A stretch of 64,000 nt of DNA from Peptoniphilus sp. KCTC 25270 (GCF_021012875.1 NZ_JAJMZJ010000001.1:714251-778250), one strand, 5' to 3'. Numbered from the stretch's first letter, positions 18,140 to 27,084 are shown. Numbers and translations are program-made. The notes: generated from the sequence alone by a model not told the origin.

Positions 18140-20950
18140 ATGAAATCTTTTTCTAATTTAACAAAAAAACATAAAATTCAAATCATTCTATTGTTTGTAA
18201 TGATTGCTTTATTTATACTTTTTGCTTCGATTTTTGCTGCTGTAATTGGCATCCTGAAAAAAGCACCGGAAACCGACTTTACCGCATTGAAAGAATCCTT
18301 TGCTCAAACTTCTATTTTATACGATCGACAGGGACAAAAAATTGAGAATGTCGCTAGTTCAGAGATGCGAACCCTTGTTGACCTTGAAGATATTCCCCTA
18401 CACGTTCAAGAAGCTTTTTTGGCTGTAGAAGATCGACAATTTTATGATCACAATGGGCTAGATGTCAGAAATATTATCTCCAGTATTTTAACCAATGTTT
18501 CCCAGGGAGATTTGGTTCGTGGCGGTTCAACCATCAGTCAGCAATTAATAAAAAATGTGTACTTATCTCATGAAAAAACCTTTGACCGAAAAATACAAGA
18601 AGCCTATTTAACCTTGCGTATGGAGGAAATTCTGGACAAAGATGAAATCTTAGAAGCGTATCTAAATCGCGTTGAATTAGGCCTTGGTGCCTTTGGTGTA
18701 CAGACGGCTTCCCAGGCTTATTTTTCCAAAGACGTTAAGGATCTTACCTTGGCAGAGGGAGCCCTTTTGGCAGGAATTGTAAAATCTCCTCGAAATTATC
18801 AACCCATTTACCGAGTTATGAAATCCGATGCTGATTTAGAAGATCCTATGATTTTAGGGGAAACTATGGTTTCTGGAATGGAAATGGTTTTGGTCCAAAA
18901 TCCACAAGCTTTGGAGCGACAAAAAGTTGTTCTACACGTTATGGAAGAGGCCGGATATATTTCTGCTGAAGAAAGAGCTCAAGCAGAAAATGCAACCATT
19001 GCCTTTCAACCTGCCATTCAAGAAGCTCCTCCCTATTCTACTTATGTAACCGATTATATTGAAGATGAAGCCGCAAGAGATTTAGCGGAAGCAAAGAAAA
19101 TGCCCTACGAAGAAGCCTTTGAAAAAATCTCTACCGGCGGCTACCATATTTATTCTACTTTAGACCCTTCCATCCAAAGGGAATTAGAGAATTTGTATCG
19201 AAATTTCTATTCTACTATGGTTCAACAATCCAATAACGAAGGGGCCAACTTTCTTCGCTTTACCATGGATGGCGATGATAATGTTCTAGACGAAAATGGC
19301 AATGTGCTCTTTTTCTCTCATTCGAATTTTTATGATGAGGAAATGAACTTAGTTCTTTCCAAGGATTATTTCGAAAGGAAAGACAATGGAGATCTCGTTC
19401 TTTCTATGAAACCGTTCCAAAATGTAAATGGAACTTTGGAACCAAGAGATACGTATGTAACCAATCGATCCGGGTCTTTATTTACCTACGATATGGGTCC
19501 CCTTCAATTGGATCCTTCCTTAATAAAAATTCGCGAAACCGACGTCATTATCCCAAAATCTACTTTAGAATCTCATCCTGATATGATTTCCTTTGGAGAA
19601 GATTCTTTGAGCATTTCTTCGTCTTTCTTATCCGTCCCCATCTCTCCTTCTATGCAACCTCAATCTTCTTCTATTATTATTGATAACCAAACAGGAGAAA
19701 TTGTTGCCATGACTGGGGGGCTTGATATTGACAATACCAATCGCCGCCTGTTAAATCGCATTTATAGCAAACGCCAACCAGGTACCGCTTTGATGCCAAT
19801 TAGTGCTTATCTTTCTGGATTAGAAAACAAGGAAACCTTAGGCTCTGTTTACGATGATGTCCCACAAATGACTGACGGACAGATTTGGCCAATTAATCCA
19901 GACGGACGATACAAGGGATTTATTACCTTAAAAGAAGCTCTTGCTGAACAAAAACCAAGCATTGCCACCACTTTGGTAAAAGCTCACGGATTGGATGCTT
20001 CTCTTAAAACCTTAAAAGAAATGGGCATTTACTCTGGAGAAAAAGAGGGAGGAGATTCTATCATTACTCCTTCTGAAAACAAAGAGCGGAACGATTTTAC
20101 CTTTGACTCTCTTGCCTTAGGAAATTTAGTAACTGGAGTCGATCCAAGAACTCTTACGGAAGCCTATGGATTTATTGCTACTGATGGAGAACTTCCAAAG
20201 ACGCATATGGTTGAAAGAATTGTAGACGCCAAGGGAAATGTTGTTTTAGACAATCGAAACAAAAAAAGTTCTCTAAAAATTTCAAAAGAAAATGCCTTCT
20301 TATTACGAGACGGTTTGAAAAATACAAATCTCGCACAGCAAATTCGAGGCAACGGAGCACAAGATGCCATGGCTGTCAGTGGAGTCAATAAATTCAATTC
20401 CGATTATTCTATCTATGGATCCACACCAAAATATAGCATTGGCCTTTGGATTGGCTCTGATACACCAAAATTATTGCTCAGCAACGGGAAAGGAGAAGCG
20501 GAAAATTTCTACACTCGCCTCTGCTCCCTTGTAGATGGAACGGGAGAGTTTAATAGCGCGCCAGAATCTATTATTCAACGGGAAATCAGTACAAAAACAG
20601 GCCTTCTTGCCAATCATGCAGCGCGTAGAAATGGAACGTCGGAAAATATGTACTACATTAAAGGAACGGAACCTACCGCCGAAACATCGAATTACGTTAG
20701 AAAATTAATCTGCAGCACTTCCAACCTTTTGGCTAGTCAATATTGCCCTTATGAAACCATCGTTGCACGCTACTACTATGTACGGCCCGATGGATACAAC
20801 CCACAAGACTTTGACGGGATTTATCCAGAAGATTACGGACTCGTTCCTACTCGATATTGCAATATCCACACCGCTTCTTGGTATCAAGACCAAATGGAAG
20901 AGGACGAAGAAGATGACGATAATAACAATGAAGACAACAATAATGACTGA
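18140..20950 (+). CDS. Class A PBP with intact glycosyltransferase and degenerate transpeptidase
   Basis: A 936-residue bitopic PBP. After one membrane helix (about residues 14-36) the GT51 domain carries all motifs: catalytic E97 in EDRQFYDHNG, GGSTISQQLIKN, RKIQEAYL and ILEAYLNRVELG. The transpeptidase fold is recognisable (TGEIVAMTGG, KRQPG, NLVTGVDPRTLTEAYG), but its catalytic motifs are gone: SxxK reads T549-A-L-M552, SxN reads Q604-K-P606, and KTGT reads V749-N-K-F752. It should polymerise glycan but not cross-link it. An insert (about 330-520) separates the domains and the C-terminus is very acidic. AGGAGG lies 8 nt before ATG. Confidence 0.9.
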   Translation: MKSFSNLTKKHKIQIILLFVMIALFILFASIFAAVIGILKKAPETDFTALKESFAQTSILYDRQGQKIENVASSEMRTLVDLEDIPLHVQEAFLAVEDRQFYDHNGLDVRNIISSILTNVSQGDLVRGGSTISQQLIKNVYLSHEKTFDRKIQEAYLTLRMEEILDKDEILEAYLNRVELGLGAFGVQTASQAYFSKDVKDLTLAEGALLAGIVKSPRNYQPIYRVMKSDADLEDPMILGETMVSGMEMVLVQNPQALERQKVVLHVMEEAGYISAEERAQAENATIAFQPAIQEAPPYSTYVTDYIEDEAARDLAEAKKMPYEEAFEKISTGGYHIYSTLDPSIQRELENLYRNFYSTMVQQSNNEGANFLRFTMDGDDNVLDENGNVLFFSHSNFYDEEMNLVLSKDYFERKDNGDLVLSMKPFQNVNGTLEPRDTYVTNRSGSLFTYDMGPLQLDPSLIKIRETDVIIPKSTLESHPDMISFGEDSLSISSSFLSVPISPSMQPQSSSIIIDNQTGEIVAMTGGLDIDNTNRRLLNRIYSKRQPGTALMPISAYLSGLENKETLGSVYDDVPQMTDGQIWPINPDGRYKGFITLKEALAEQKPSIATTLVKAHGLDASLKTLKEMGIYSGEKEGGDSIITPSENKERNDFTFDSLALGNLVTGVDPRTLTEAYGFIATDGELPKTHMVERIVDAKGNVVLDNRNKKSSLKISKENAFLLRDGLKNTNLAQQIRGNGAQDAMAVSGVNKFNSDYSIYGSTPKYSIGLWIGSDTPKLLLSNGKGEAENFYTRLCSLVDGTGEFNSAPESIIQREISTKTGLLANHAARRNGTSENMYYIKGTEPTAETSNYVRKLICSTSNLLASQYCPYETIVARYYYVRPDGYNPQDFDGIYPEDYGLVPTRYCNIHTASWYQDQMEEDEEDDDNNNEDNNND

Positions 20951-21019
20951 TTCTACAAAGCTGTTGTACTTTCTCGAGTTTTGGGTATAAAAAAGGTAAT
21001 ACAGATAGGAGTTGAAAAC

Positions 21020-21151
21020 ATGAGATTATTAAAATTAATAAAATTCCTTGGCGCTTCAAAAATCATTAAATTTTTACTTTCACCTACTGGAAGAAGTGTA
21101 GCCAAGGGAGCTTACAAAACTAGAAAAGCCGTAAAAAGAAAAAGATTCTAA
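21020..21151 (+). CDS. Small cationic peptide, 43 aa
   Basis: Short frame beginning MRLLKLIKFLGASKIIKFLL and ending AVKRKRF, preceded by AGGAG at 8 nt. The first half is a hydrophobic or amphipathic helix with periodic Lys; the second half is strongly basic (about 13 Lys/Arg in 43 residues, no acidic residue). It lies 69 nt after the class A PBP stop and ends at a strong terminator, so it is probably the last gene of that transcript. Function unknown; a membrane-associated regulator of the PBP and a ribosomal-type or antimicrobial-like peptide are all possible. Confidence 0.6.
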   Translation: MRLLKLIKFLGASKIIKFLLSPTGRSVAKGAYKTRKAVKRKRF

Positions 21152-21153
21152 AT

Positions 21154-21187
21154 AAAAAATCCTAACCACTTGGTTAGGATTTTTTTA
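21154..21187. terminator. Bidirectional terminator between the 43-aa gene and folD
   Basis: AAAAAATCCTAACC-ACTT-GGTTAGGATTTTTTT, an 8-bp perfect GC-containing stem with A and T tracts on either side. It serves the plus-strand PBP/peptide transcript and the minus-strand folD transcript. Confidence 0.92.
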
Positions 21188-21986
21188 TTGCGTTTCTTAA
21201 AATCATTCCGTTGGTAATACTTCCTACTCCCCCTGGTACAGGAGTGATTTTTTTTACCTTTTTTTCTACTGCTTCATAATCCCAATCTCCAGAAAGTTTC
21301 CCATTGAAGAAAGAAATTCCGCAATCAATCACCGTTAAATTTTTATGAGCATATTCTTCCGTAAAAAATTTGGCTTTTCCTACTCCTGTAATAACAATAT
21401 CTGCCTCCTGAAACAATCCTGGCAAATTCTTTGATTTGGAATGAGCCAAGGTAACCGTTGCATTTTCTTTCAAAAGCATCATAGAAAGAGGTTTCCCTAT
21501 AACCATAGAGCGGTTTACGATTACAACATGTTTTCCCGTTAAATCCCCCTCTAGAACCTTCGCAATTTCTAAAGCGGCCAAAGCGGTTGCTGGTTGTATC
21601 CCTTCTTTTCCTTGAAAGATTTTCCATTGATTCTCTTTTGTTGCACAATCTACGTCCTTTTCTGGATCAATAGCATCATTAATTTTTTCTTCCTCTATAT
21701 GTTTTGGAAGAGGACGGAAAACCAAAATCCCTCTCACTTCTTTTCTACTGTTTAACTTTTGAATTTCCTCTATTACTCTTTCTGTGGAAGATTCTAAAGG
21801 CAAAGCAACCGTTTCAACAGAAAAACCTACCTCTTCCGCTGTTTTTCTAAGTCCTTTTTCATAGGATAAATCCCCTGGATTTTCTCCCAATCGAACAATG
21901 GAAAAAATTTCTGTCTCTCTAGAATTTTCAAAATATTTTTTTAGCTCGTCTATATATGTTTCTTTTAATTCTAAAATCGATTTCAT
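21174..21986 (-). CDS. folD: FolD-family methylene-THF dehydrogenase/cyclohydrolase
   Basis: A 270-residue enzyme of one-carbon metabolism that converts 5,10-methylene-THF to 10-formyl-THF. VNRSMVIGKPLSMML (NADP site), IDPEKDVDC and PGGVGSITNGM are family motifs. The conserved active-site Tyr is Y42, but the position four residues on, normally the catalytic Lys, is Leu (L46), with Lys at 44 and 48 instead. I chose ATG at 21986, 6 nt after AGGTGG; the -10 box overlaps the upstream ATG at 22007, excluding it. The cyclohydrolase activity is therefore uncertain. Confidence 0.88.
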   Translation of the reverse strand: MKSILELKETYIDELKKYFENSRETEIFSIVRLGENPGDLSYEKGLRKTAEEVGFSVETVALPLESSTERVIEEIQKLNSRKEVRGILVFRPLPKHIEEEKINDAIDPEKDVDCATKENQWKIFQGKEGIQPATALAALEIAKVLEGDLTGKHVVIVNRSMVIGKPLSMMLLKENATVTLAHSKSKNLPGLFQEADIVITGVGKAKFFTEEYAHKNLTVIDCGISFFNGKLSGDWDYEAVEKKVKKITPVPGGVGSITNGMILRNAIKKS

Positions 21987-22005
21987 ATTCCACCACCTTT
22001 TTTTC

Positions 22006-22014
22006 ATTTTACCA
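22006..22014 (-). promoter_or_regulatory. folD extended -10 promoter
   Basis: TGG plus TAAAAT on the minus strand (22006-22014), about 20 nt from the chosen folD start. No good -35 is present. Confidence 0.5.
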
Positions 22015-22204
22015 TAAGAGATCGGATTGTACGCTCTCTTCTTTATAAAAAGGCAAATGGATCTCTATAATCCTTGGCATTTCAACTTTTATAGGGCTAT
22101 GTTTTATTCAAAAAAATATAGATCTATCAGTAAATAAATATCACTTTTACTTTATAATATTTCTTAAATTTTTTGAAAATTTTCTTTGAAAATAATGCAA
22201 ACCT

Positions 22205-22234
22205 ATACATTTCTAGTATATACTAGAAATGTAT
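22205..22234. promoter_or_regulatory. 30-bp perfect palindrome upstream of iorA
   Basis: The 15-base half ATACATTTCTAGTAT is followed immediately by its exact reverse complement, with no spacer. It ends 39 nt before the iorA start. TATACT boxes occur at the dyad centre on both strands, so a bound repressor would cover the likely promoter core. No T-run follows, so it is not a terminator. No second copy was seen in this window. The regulator is unknown. Confidence 0.75.
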
Positions 22235-22273
22235 GGATAATATGTCCAACTGTTATTGTTGAGGAGGAAACAA

Positions 22274-24052
22274 ATGGAAAAAAAAGTAATGACCGGGAAT
22301 GAGGCAATTGCCCGTGGCTTTTGGGAAGCTGGCGGATTGGTTGCAACAAGTTATCCTGGTTCTCCAACAGTAGAACTTATGGAAGATTTAATGGAATATG
22401 AAGATCTTTATTCTGAATTTTCCGTAAATGAAAAAGTGGCGTTAGAAATGGCCATCGGAAGTTCCATGTATGGCGCACGTTCTATGGTAAGTATGAAACA
22501 CGTAGGAATTAATATTTCCTTGGACCCATTGATGACATTTACACAGGTTCGTACGAACGGTGGATTTTTATTAATGGTTGGGGATGACCCAGGTATGGCC
22601 AGTTCTCAAAATGAACAAGATAGCCGAGCTCTCGCTAGATTTGCCAACATGTTTGTGTTAAATCCAGGAACAAGCCAAGAAGCAAAAGATTTTACCAAGC
22701 TTGGCCTTGAATTATCTGAAAAATACGAATGCCCAGGTATGCTTTTAATGGCATCTCGCGCATGCCATGGCCGGGGTGTAGTTACATTGGAAGACCGCGA
22801 AGAACATCCCGCAAAAGGCTTTTCTTACGAGAATGGTCGATATACAATGTTGCCACCATTTACCTATAAAGCACAATACGAAATGAAAGAGCGTTTGGAA
22901 AAATTAGCAGAATATGCTTATGATGCACCATGTAATCTTCTTGAAGAAGTAGAAGGTTCAAAAGTGTTAATCATTGCTCCAGGCATGCTATATGACAATC
23001 TAAAAGAATTAGAATTACCCGTTTCTATTTATAAACCAGGCTTGGTTTATCCATTAAGCATGAAACGCATGGAAGAATTCAAAGAAAAATACGAACGCAT
23101 TATTGTCATTGAAGAATTGCTTCCATTTATGGAAAATGAATTAAAACTTGCTGGTATTCCATGTGAAGGAAAAGAAATTTTCGAATTTACAGGGGAAATC
23201 TTAACAGAAGATATTTACAACGGTCTTCTAAAAGCAGGCGTTATTGAAGGCGAAAAATTGGAAGAACGTGAAAACCCAGCGGTTCCACGTCCTCCAATGT
23301 TCTGTGCAGGTTGTCCACACCGCCCAGTCTTCGATGTTTTGAAAAAAGCAAAAGCAACGGTAATTGGTGATATTGGTTGTTATACAATGAGTATTTTACC
23401 TGCTATTGCCGGATCCCATACCTCCATTAGTATGGGTGCAACTGTCGGTATGACAAAAGGGATGGCCAAAGCCAAACGATTGGCTGGAGATGATTCTTCT
23501 ACCGTTTCTGTTATTGGTGACGGAACTTTCTTCCACTCAGGTATGACTGGCTTCTTGAACCTTTTGCACAACGTAGATCCTGAAGACAATATGGTATTTA
23601 TTATCTTAAACAATGCCGCAACAGCTATGACAGGTGGACAACCTAACGCTGCTTCCGGTATCTATAATGAAAAGGATGATATCCAAGTTCCAATCGAAAA
23701 ACTTTTGGATGTTATGGGTCATGATCAAGTTCACATTGTGGACCAATTCAACTATGACGAATTAAAAAATACCATTAAAGAAGAAATGGGCAAAAAAGGC
23801 ATTTCCGTTATTATGACAACACGCCCATGTGCTTTGAAATACAAAATCAAAGAACCAAACTTCTATGTAGATCCTAGCGTTTGTATCGGTTGTCGCACAT
23901 GCGTGAAAACAAACTGTCCACCAATTCGCATGAAGAAATATGAAGGACACGATAAACTCAAATCCTCCATCGATCCAGATATGTGTGTTGGATGTTCTGT
24001 ATGTTCACAAGTATGTCCAGTTGGCGCAATTAAACAAAGAGGTGATTTCTAA
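22274..24052 (+). CDS. iorA: Indolepyruvate:ferredoxin oxidoreductase, alpha subunit
   Basis: A 592-residue TPP-dependent subunit that oxidatively decarboxylates aryl pyruvates from Trp, Phe and Tyr to acyl-CoA while reducing ferredoxin. The N-terminal pyrimidine-binding domain (TSYPGSPTVELM), the TPP core (GDIGCYTM, GDGTFFHSGMTGF) and two C-terminal 4Fe-4S clusters (CIGCRTC...C and CVGCSVCSQVCPVG) are in order. ATG at 22274 follows GAGGAGG by 6-7 nt. It overlaps iorB (TAATG). Cytoplasmic; fits amino-acid fermentation. Confidence 0.95.
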   Translation: MEKKVMTGNEAIARGFWEAGGLVATSYPGSPTVELMEDLMEYEDLYSEFSVNEKVALEMAIGSSMYGARSMVSMKHVGINISLDPLMTFTQVRTNGGFLLMVGDDPGMASSQNEQDSRALARFANMFVLNPGTSQEAKDFTKLGLELSEKYECPGMLLMASRACHGRGVVTLEDREEHPAKGFSYENGRYTMLPPFTYKAQYEMKERLEKLAEYAYDAPCNLLEEVEGSKVLIIAPGMLYDNLKELELPVSIYKPGLVYPLSMKRMEEFKEKYERIIVIEELLPFMENELKLAGIPCEGKEIFEFTGEILTEDIYNGLLKAGVIEGEKLEERENPAVPRPPMFCAGCPHRPVFDVLKKAKATVIGDIGCYTMSILPAIAGSHTSISMGATVGMTKGMAKAKRLAGDDSSTVSVIGDGTFFHSGMTGFLNLLHNVDPEDNMVFIILNNAATAMTGGQPNAASGIYNEKDDIQVPIEKLLDVMGHDQVHIVDQFNYDELKNTIKEEMGKKGISVIMTTRPCALKYKIKEPNFYVDPSVCIGCRTCVKTNCPPIRMKKYEGHDKLKSSIDPDMCVGCSVCSQVCPVGAIKQRGDF

Positions 24053-24678
24053 TGGCAACAACGAATATTTTAATCATGGGTGTCGGCGGACAAGGTCTTG
24101 TTCTTGCAACAAACATTATCGCAAACGCCGCAGCACTTGCCGGCTATGATGTAAAAACAAATGATGTCATCGGCATGAGCCAACGTGGTGGTATGGTTTG
24201 GGGAAGCGTTCGCTTCGGTGAAAAAGTACATTCTCCAAACGTTCCTGTTGGAAAAGGAGATGTCTTGTTGGGTATGGAGCCATTGGAAGCATTGCGTGGA
24301 TCCCGCCTATTAAAAGAAGGCGCTACTATTGTTATGAATAAAAAGCCTGTATATCCAACTCCTGTTTTGTTGGAACAAGCAGAATATCCTGAAGAGGACA
24401 TTAAAGCATTGGAAGAAAACTTTAACCTAATTTATGTAGATGCCGATGCAGAAGCCAAAGAAAGCGGAAACATCAAAGTAGCAAATACAATTCAATTGGG
24501 TATTTTAGCTGGTGTTTTGAACATTGATACAAAATACTGGTTGGAAGCTATTGAGCAATTCGTTCCTTCCAAAGCCCTTGAAGCCAACCGCAATGCATTC
24601 AAACGAGGATATGCCATTGCCAAAGGAAACCCAGAACCAGAAGAAAAACCAGAAAAAAACGAGCACAAACTTATGTAA
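24052..24678 (+). CDS. iorB: Indolepyruvate:ferredoxin oxidoreductase, beta subunit
   Basis: A 208-residue subunit carrying the pyruvate/ferredoxin oxidoreductase gamma-type domain. The N-terminal ILIMGVGGQGLVLATNIIA and DVIGMSQRGGMVWGSVRFG motifs identify it. Its start shares a base with the iorA stop, and the pair ends at a terminator, so iorAB is a two-gene operon. The C-terminus is rich in Glu/Lys/Pro. Confidence 0.95.
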   Translation: MATTNILIMGVGGQGLVLATNIIANAAALAGYDVKTNDVIGMSQRGGMVWGSVRFGEKVHSPNVPVGKGDVLLGMEPLEALRGSRLLKEGATIVMNKKPVYPTPVLLEQAEYPEEDIKALEENFNLIYVDADAEAKESGNIKVANTIQLGILAGVLNIDTKYWLEAIEQFVPSKALEANRNAFKRGYAIAKGNPEPEEKPEKNEHKLM

Positions 24679-24686
24679 TGAAAAAA

Positions 24687-24709
24687 GGGCCTCTCGAGGC
24701 TCTTTTTTT
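24687..24709 (+). terminator. Terminator after iorB
   Basis: GGGCCTC-TC-GAGGCTC stem (one G-U pair) followed by seven T, 9 nt after the iorB stop. Confidence 0.85.
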
Positions 24710-24988
24710 ATGTCCTTTTAAGGATAGATTGGGATTATTTCCCTTCTAAGACCATTGTTTCCCCAATGCCCTCACTTCTTTTTGCTTTTCTATTCATTTT
24801 CATACAATAGACCTTCTATACCCTATTCCAAACGCATTAGCAAAATTTTCTTTTCAATTGGATTTCCAAAAATATTTTTCCGCTCTTCCCTCCTTTTTCC
24901 TCCATTTCATAATGGATTCTCTACAAAATGGATTTTTTCATTTTCTTTCAACAAATCGAGTAATATCATTTTAATCTTTGCAAAACTG
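24710..24988. other. Gene-free interval before the flavin lipoprotein gene
   Basis: About 280 nt, pyrimidine-rich on the plus strand, with no frame having both a ribosome site and a plausible length. I see no hairpin or repeat of note; it may hold further regulatory sites for the downstream gene. Confidence 0.5.
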
Positions 24989-24997
24989 TGGTATAAA
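24989..24997 (+). promoter_or_regulatory. Extended -10 promoter of the flavin lipoprotein gene
   Basis: TGGTATAAA on the plus strand, a TGN-extended -10, with TTTTAA 17 nt upstream as a weak -35. The start codon is 43 nt on. Confidence 0.55.
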
Positions 24998-25039
24998 TGT
25001 TATGTAAGGTAGGAAATCGATAACATGAAAGGAGATTTT

Positions 25040-26968
25040 ATGAAAAAAATCAAAGCACGATTATCCCTATTCCTAGTTTTTATTTTATTTTTGACAGCTT
25101 GTACTCCTAGTGCACAAGAGGAAAGCGATTTATCTTTCACTCCAGGTACATACGAAACAGAAACCGACGGATACGGTGGCCCAATTAAAGTATCCACTAC
25201 TTTTTCTGAAAATGCCATCGACTCTGTAGAAATTTTATCTCACGGAGAAACCGACGGAATTGGTACCAATGCTATTGACCAATTGCCTGAAGCGATTGTA
25301 AAAAATCAATCTCTAGGACTAGATACTGTAACAGGCGCTACCATTTCTTCTGAGGCCATTCTTGCCGCCGTTGAAAAAGCCGTTACAGAGGCTGGAGGAA
25401 ATGTAGAGGCCTTAAAGGCTGCTTCTGTAGAAGCGAATGAAGATGCGGAACCAGTAAACAAAGAAACTGACGTTGTTGTTGTCGGTGGAGGTGGCGCTGG
25501 ATTATCCGCAGCCGTTGCAGCAGCAGACAATGGAGCAAAAGTTATTTTAGTAGAAAAAACTGGCGCTCTAGGAGGAAATACCATTCGAGCTGGCGGTCCT
25601 TACAATGCAGTGGATCCAGATCGGCAAGCCAATGTAGAACCAGCGGATAAAGCCAGTATGGATAAGGTAAAAGCCTTAACAGAAAAAGAAACGAAAAGTC
25701 CACGCCATCAAGAACTTATGGACGAATTGAAAAAAGATATCGAAGCCTATGAAGCAGGAGCGCAAGATCATCTATTTGACTCTTTGGCCCTTCACAAGTT
25801 GCAAACCTATGATGGAGGAGATTACCAAGGAGAATTGGATAAAATTGAAAAATTGGTAGAGGAATCTCTAGATACATCCGAATGGATGGCTTCAAATGGT
25901 GTAGAATGGACCGACAGTATTACAACTGTAGCCGGTGGTTTATGGCCAAGAGCCCATATTCCTGCAGGTTCAGCTGGTGGAGACTATATTAAAGCAGGCG
26001 AGGCCCGAGCGAAAGATCTTGGTGTTGAAATTTTATTGAATTCTCCTGCAGAAGAATTAATCGTAGAAGATGGAACCGTTGTGGGTATCAAGGGAACGAG
26101 CAACGGTGCTCCTATGGAAATTCGCTCAAAATTTGTAATTCTTGCTTCTGGTGGATTTGCTGCCAACAAAGAAATGCGTAAAGAATTTGTTCCTGAATTA
26201 AATGACGAATTGCCAACAACAAACAGCCCTGCTATCACTGGTGACGGACTGAAAATGGCAGAAGCCGTAGATGCCGATCTTAGAGGAATGGGTTACATTC
26301 AATCTCTACCTCTAGGAAGCCCTGAAGATGGTGGGTTAAACGCATGGATGGGTGGACCTGGTGTTGAATACTATTACCAAGTCAACAAAGAAGGGAAACG
26401 TTTCATGGCAGAAGACGGACGTCGTGATGTTATGACCTCTGCCCTAATTGCTCAAACCGACAGTATGAGTTATGTAATCACCGCAGCCAATAATACTTTA
26501 GAAATTGGCGATGGCATTACAGAAAATATCTGGGGCGACAATATTGAAGCATTGGTAGAAGAAGGAAAAATCTTCCGTGCAGATACCATTGAAGAATTGG
26601 CAGAACAAATTGATATTGATCCTGCTGTTTTAGCAGAAACCCATGCCAAATTCAATGAAGCCGTTGCCAATGGAAACGACGAAGAGTTTGGTAGAAGCTT
26701 ATTTGGCGCACCTGTTGATGGCGCACCATATTACGCTTCTCCACGTGTTCCAACAGTTCACCACACAATGGGTGGTCTAGGAATTGACTTAGAAGCTCGC
26801 GTTCTAAATAAAGAAGGAAATGTTATTCCTGGATTGTTAGCTGCTGGAGAAGTTACAGGAGGAATCCACGGTTCCAATCGATTGGGCGGAAACGCATTGG
26901 TTGACATCCACGTATTTGGACGTACTGCTGGAGAAACAGCTGCAAGATTGATTGAAGACGCTCAATAA
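25040..26968 (+). CDS. Secreted FMN/FAD lipoprotein reductase (fumarate/urocanate reductase family)
   Basis: A 642-residue extracytoplasmic lipoprotein. A signal peptide ends at the lipobox LTAC (Cys21). Next is an FMN-binding domain (about 33-115) with DTVTGATISS, the motif in which ApbE links FMN to Thr (T101). The rest is a flavocytochrome-c-type FAD domain: VVVGGGGAGLSAAVAA near residue 147, GGNTIRAGG, and a C-terminal GEVTGGIHGSNRLGGNAL. Known members reduce fumarate, urocanate or aryl acrylates as terminal acceptors; the substrate here is unknown. I chose ATG at 25040, 5 nt after AAAGGAG. Its place beside iorAB suggests a fermentative electron sink. Confidence 0.88.
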   Translation: MKKIKARLSLFLVFILFLTACTPSAQEESDLSFTPGTYETETDGYGGPIKVSTTFSENAIDSVEILSHGETDGIGTNAIDQLPEAIVKNQSLGLDTVTGATISSEAILAAVEKAVTEAGGNVEALKAASVEANEDAEPVNKETDVVVVGGGGAGLSAAVAAADNGAKVILVEKTGALGGNTIRAGGPYNAVDPDRQANVEPADKASMDKVKALTEKETKSPRHQELMDELKKDIEAYEAGAQDHLFDSLALHKLQTYDGGDYQGELDKIEKLVEESLDTSEWMASNGVEWTDSITTVAGGLWPRAHIPAGSAGGDYIKAGEARAKDLGVEILLNSPAEELIVEDGTVVGIKGTSNGAPMEIRSKFVILASGGFAANKEMRKEFVPELNDELPTTNSPAITGDGLKMAEAVDADLRGMGYIQSLPLGSPEDGGLNAWMGGPGVEYYYQVNKEGKRFMAEDGRRDVMTSALIAQTDSMSYVITAANNTLEIGDGITENIWGDNIEALVEEGKIFRADTIEELAEQIDIDPAVLAETHAKFNEAVANGNDEEFGRSLFGAPVDGAPYYASPRVPTVHHTMGGLGIDLEARVLNKEGNVIPGLLAAGEVTGGIHGSNRLGGNALVDIHVFGRTAGETAARLIEDAQ

Positions 26969-26977
26969 TATCAAAAC

Positions 26978-27010
26978 AAAAAACACCTGAGAATTCAGGT
27001 GTTTTTTATT
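26978..27010 (+). terminator. Terminator after the flavin lipoprotein gene
   Basis: AACACCTGA-GAAT-TCAGGTGTT stem followed by TTTTA, 12 nt after the stop. Confidence 0.9.
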
Positions 27011-27084
27011 TCAAAGAAAGTGAATGCAAACCCAAGGTTTTAGAATCCCTTGAAAGTCTTTGCTTTTTACTCTATTGATGGACT

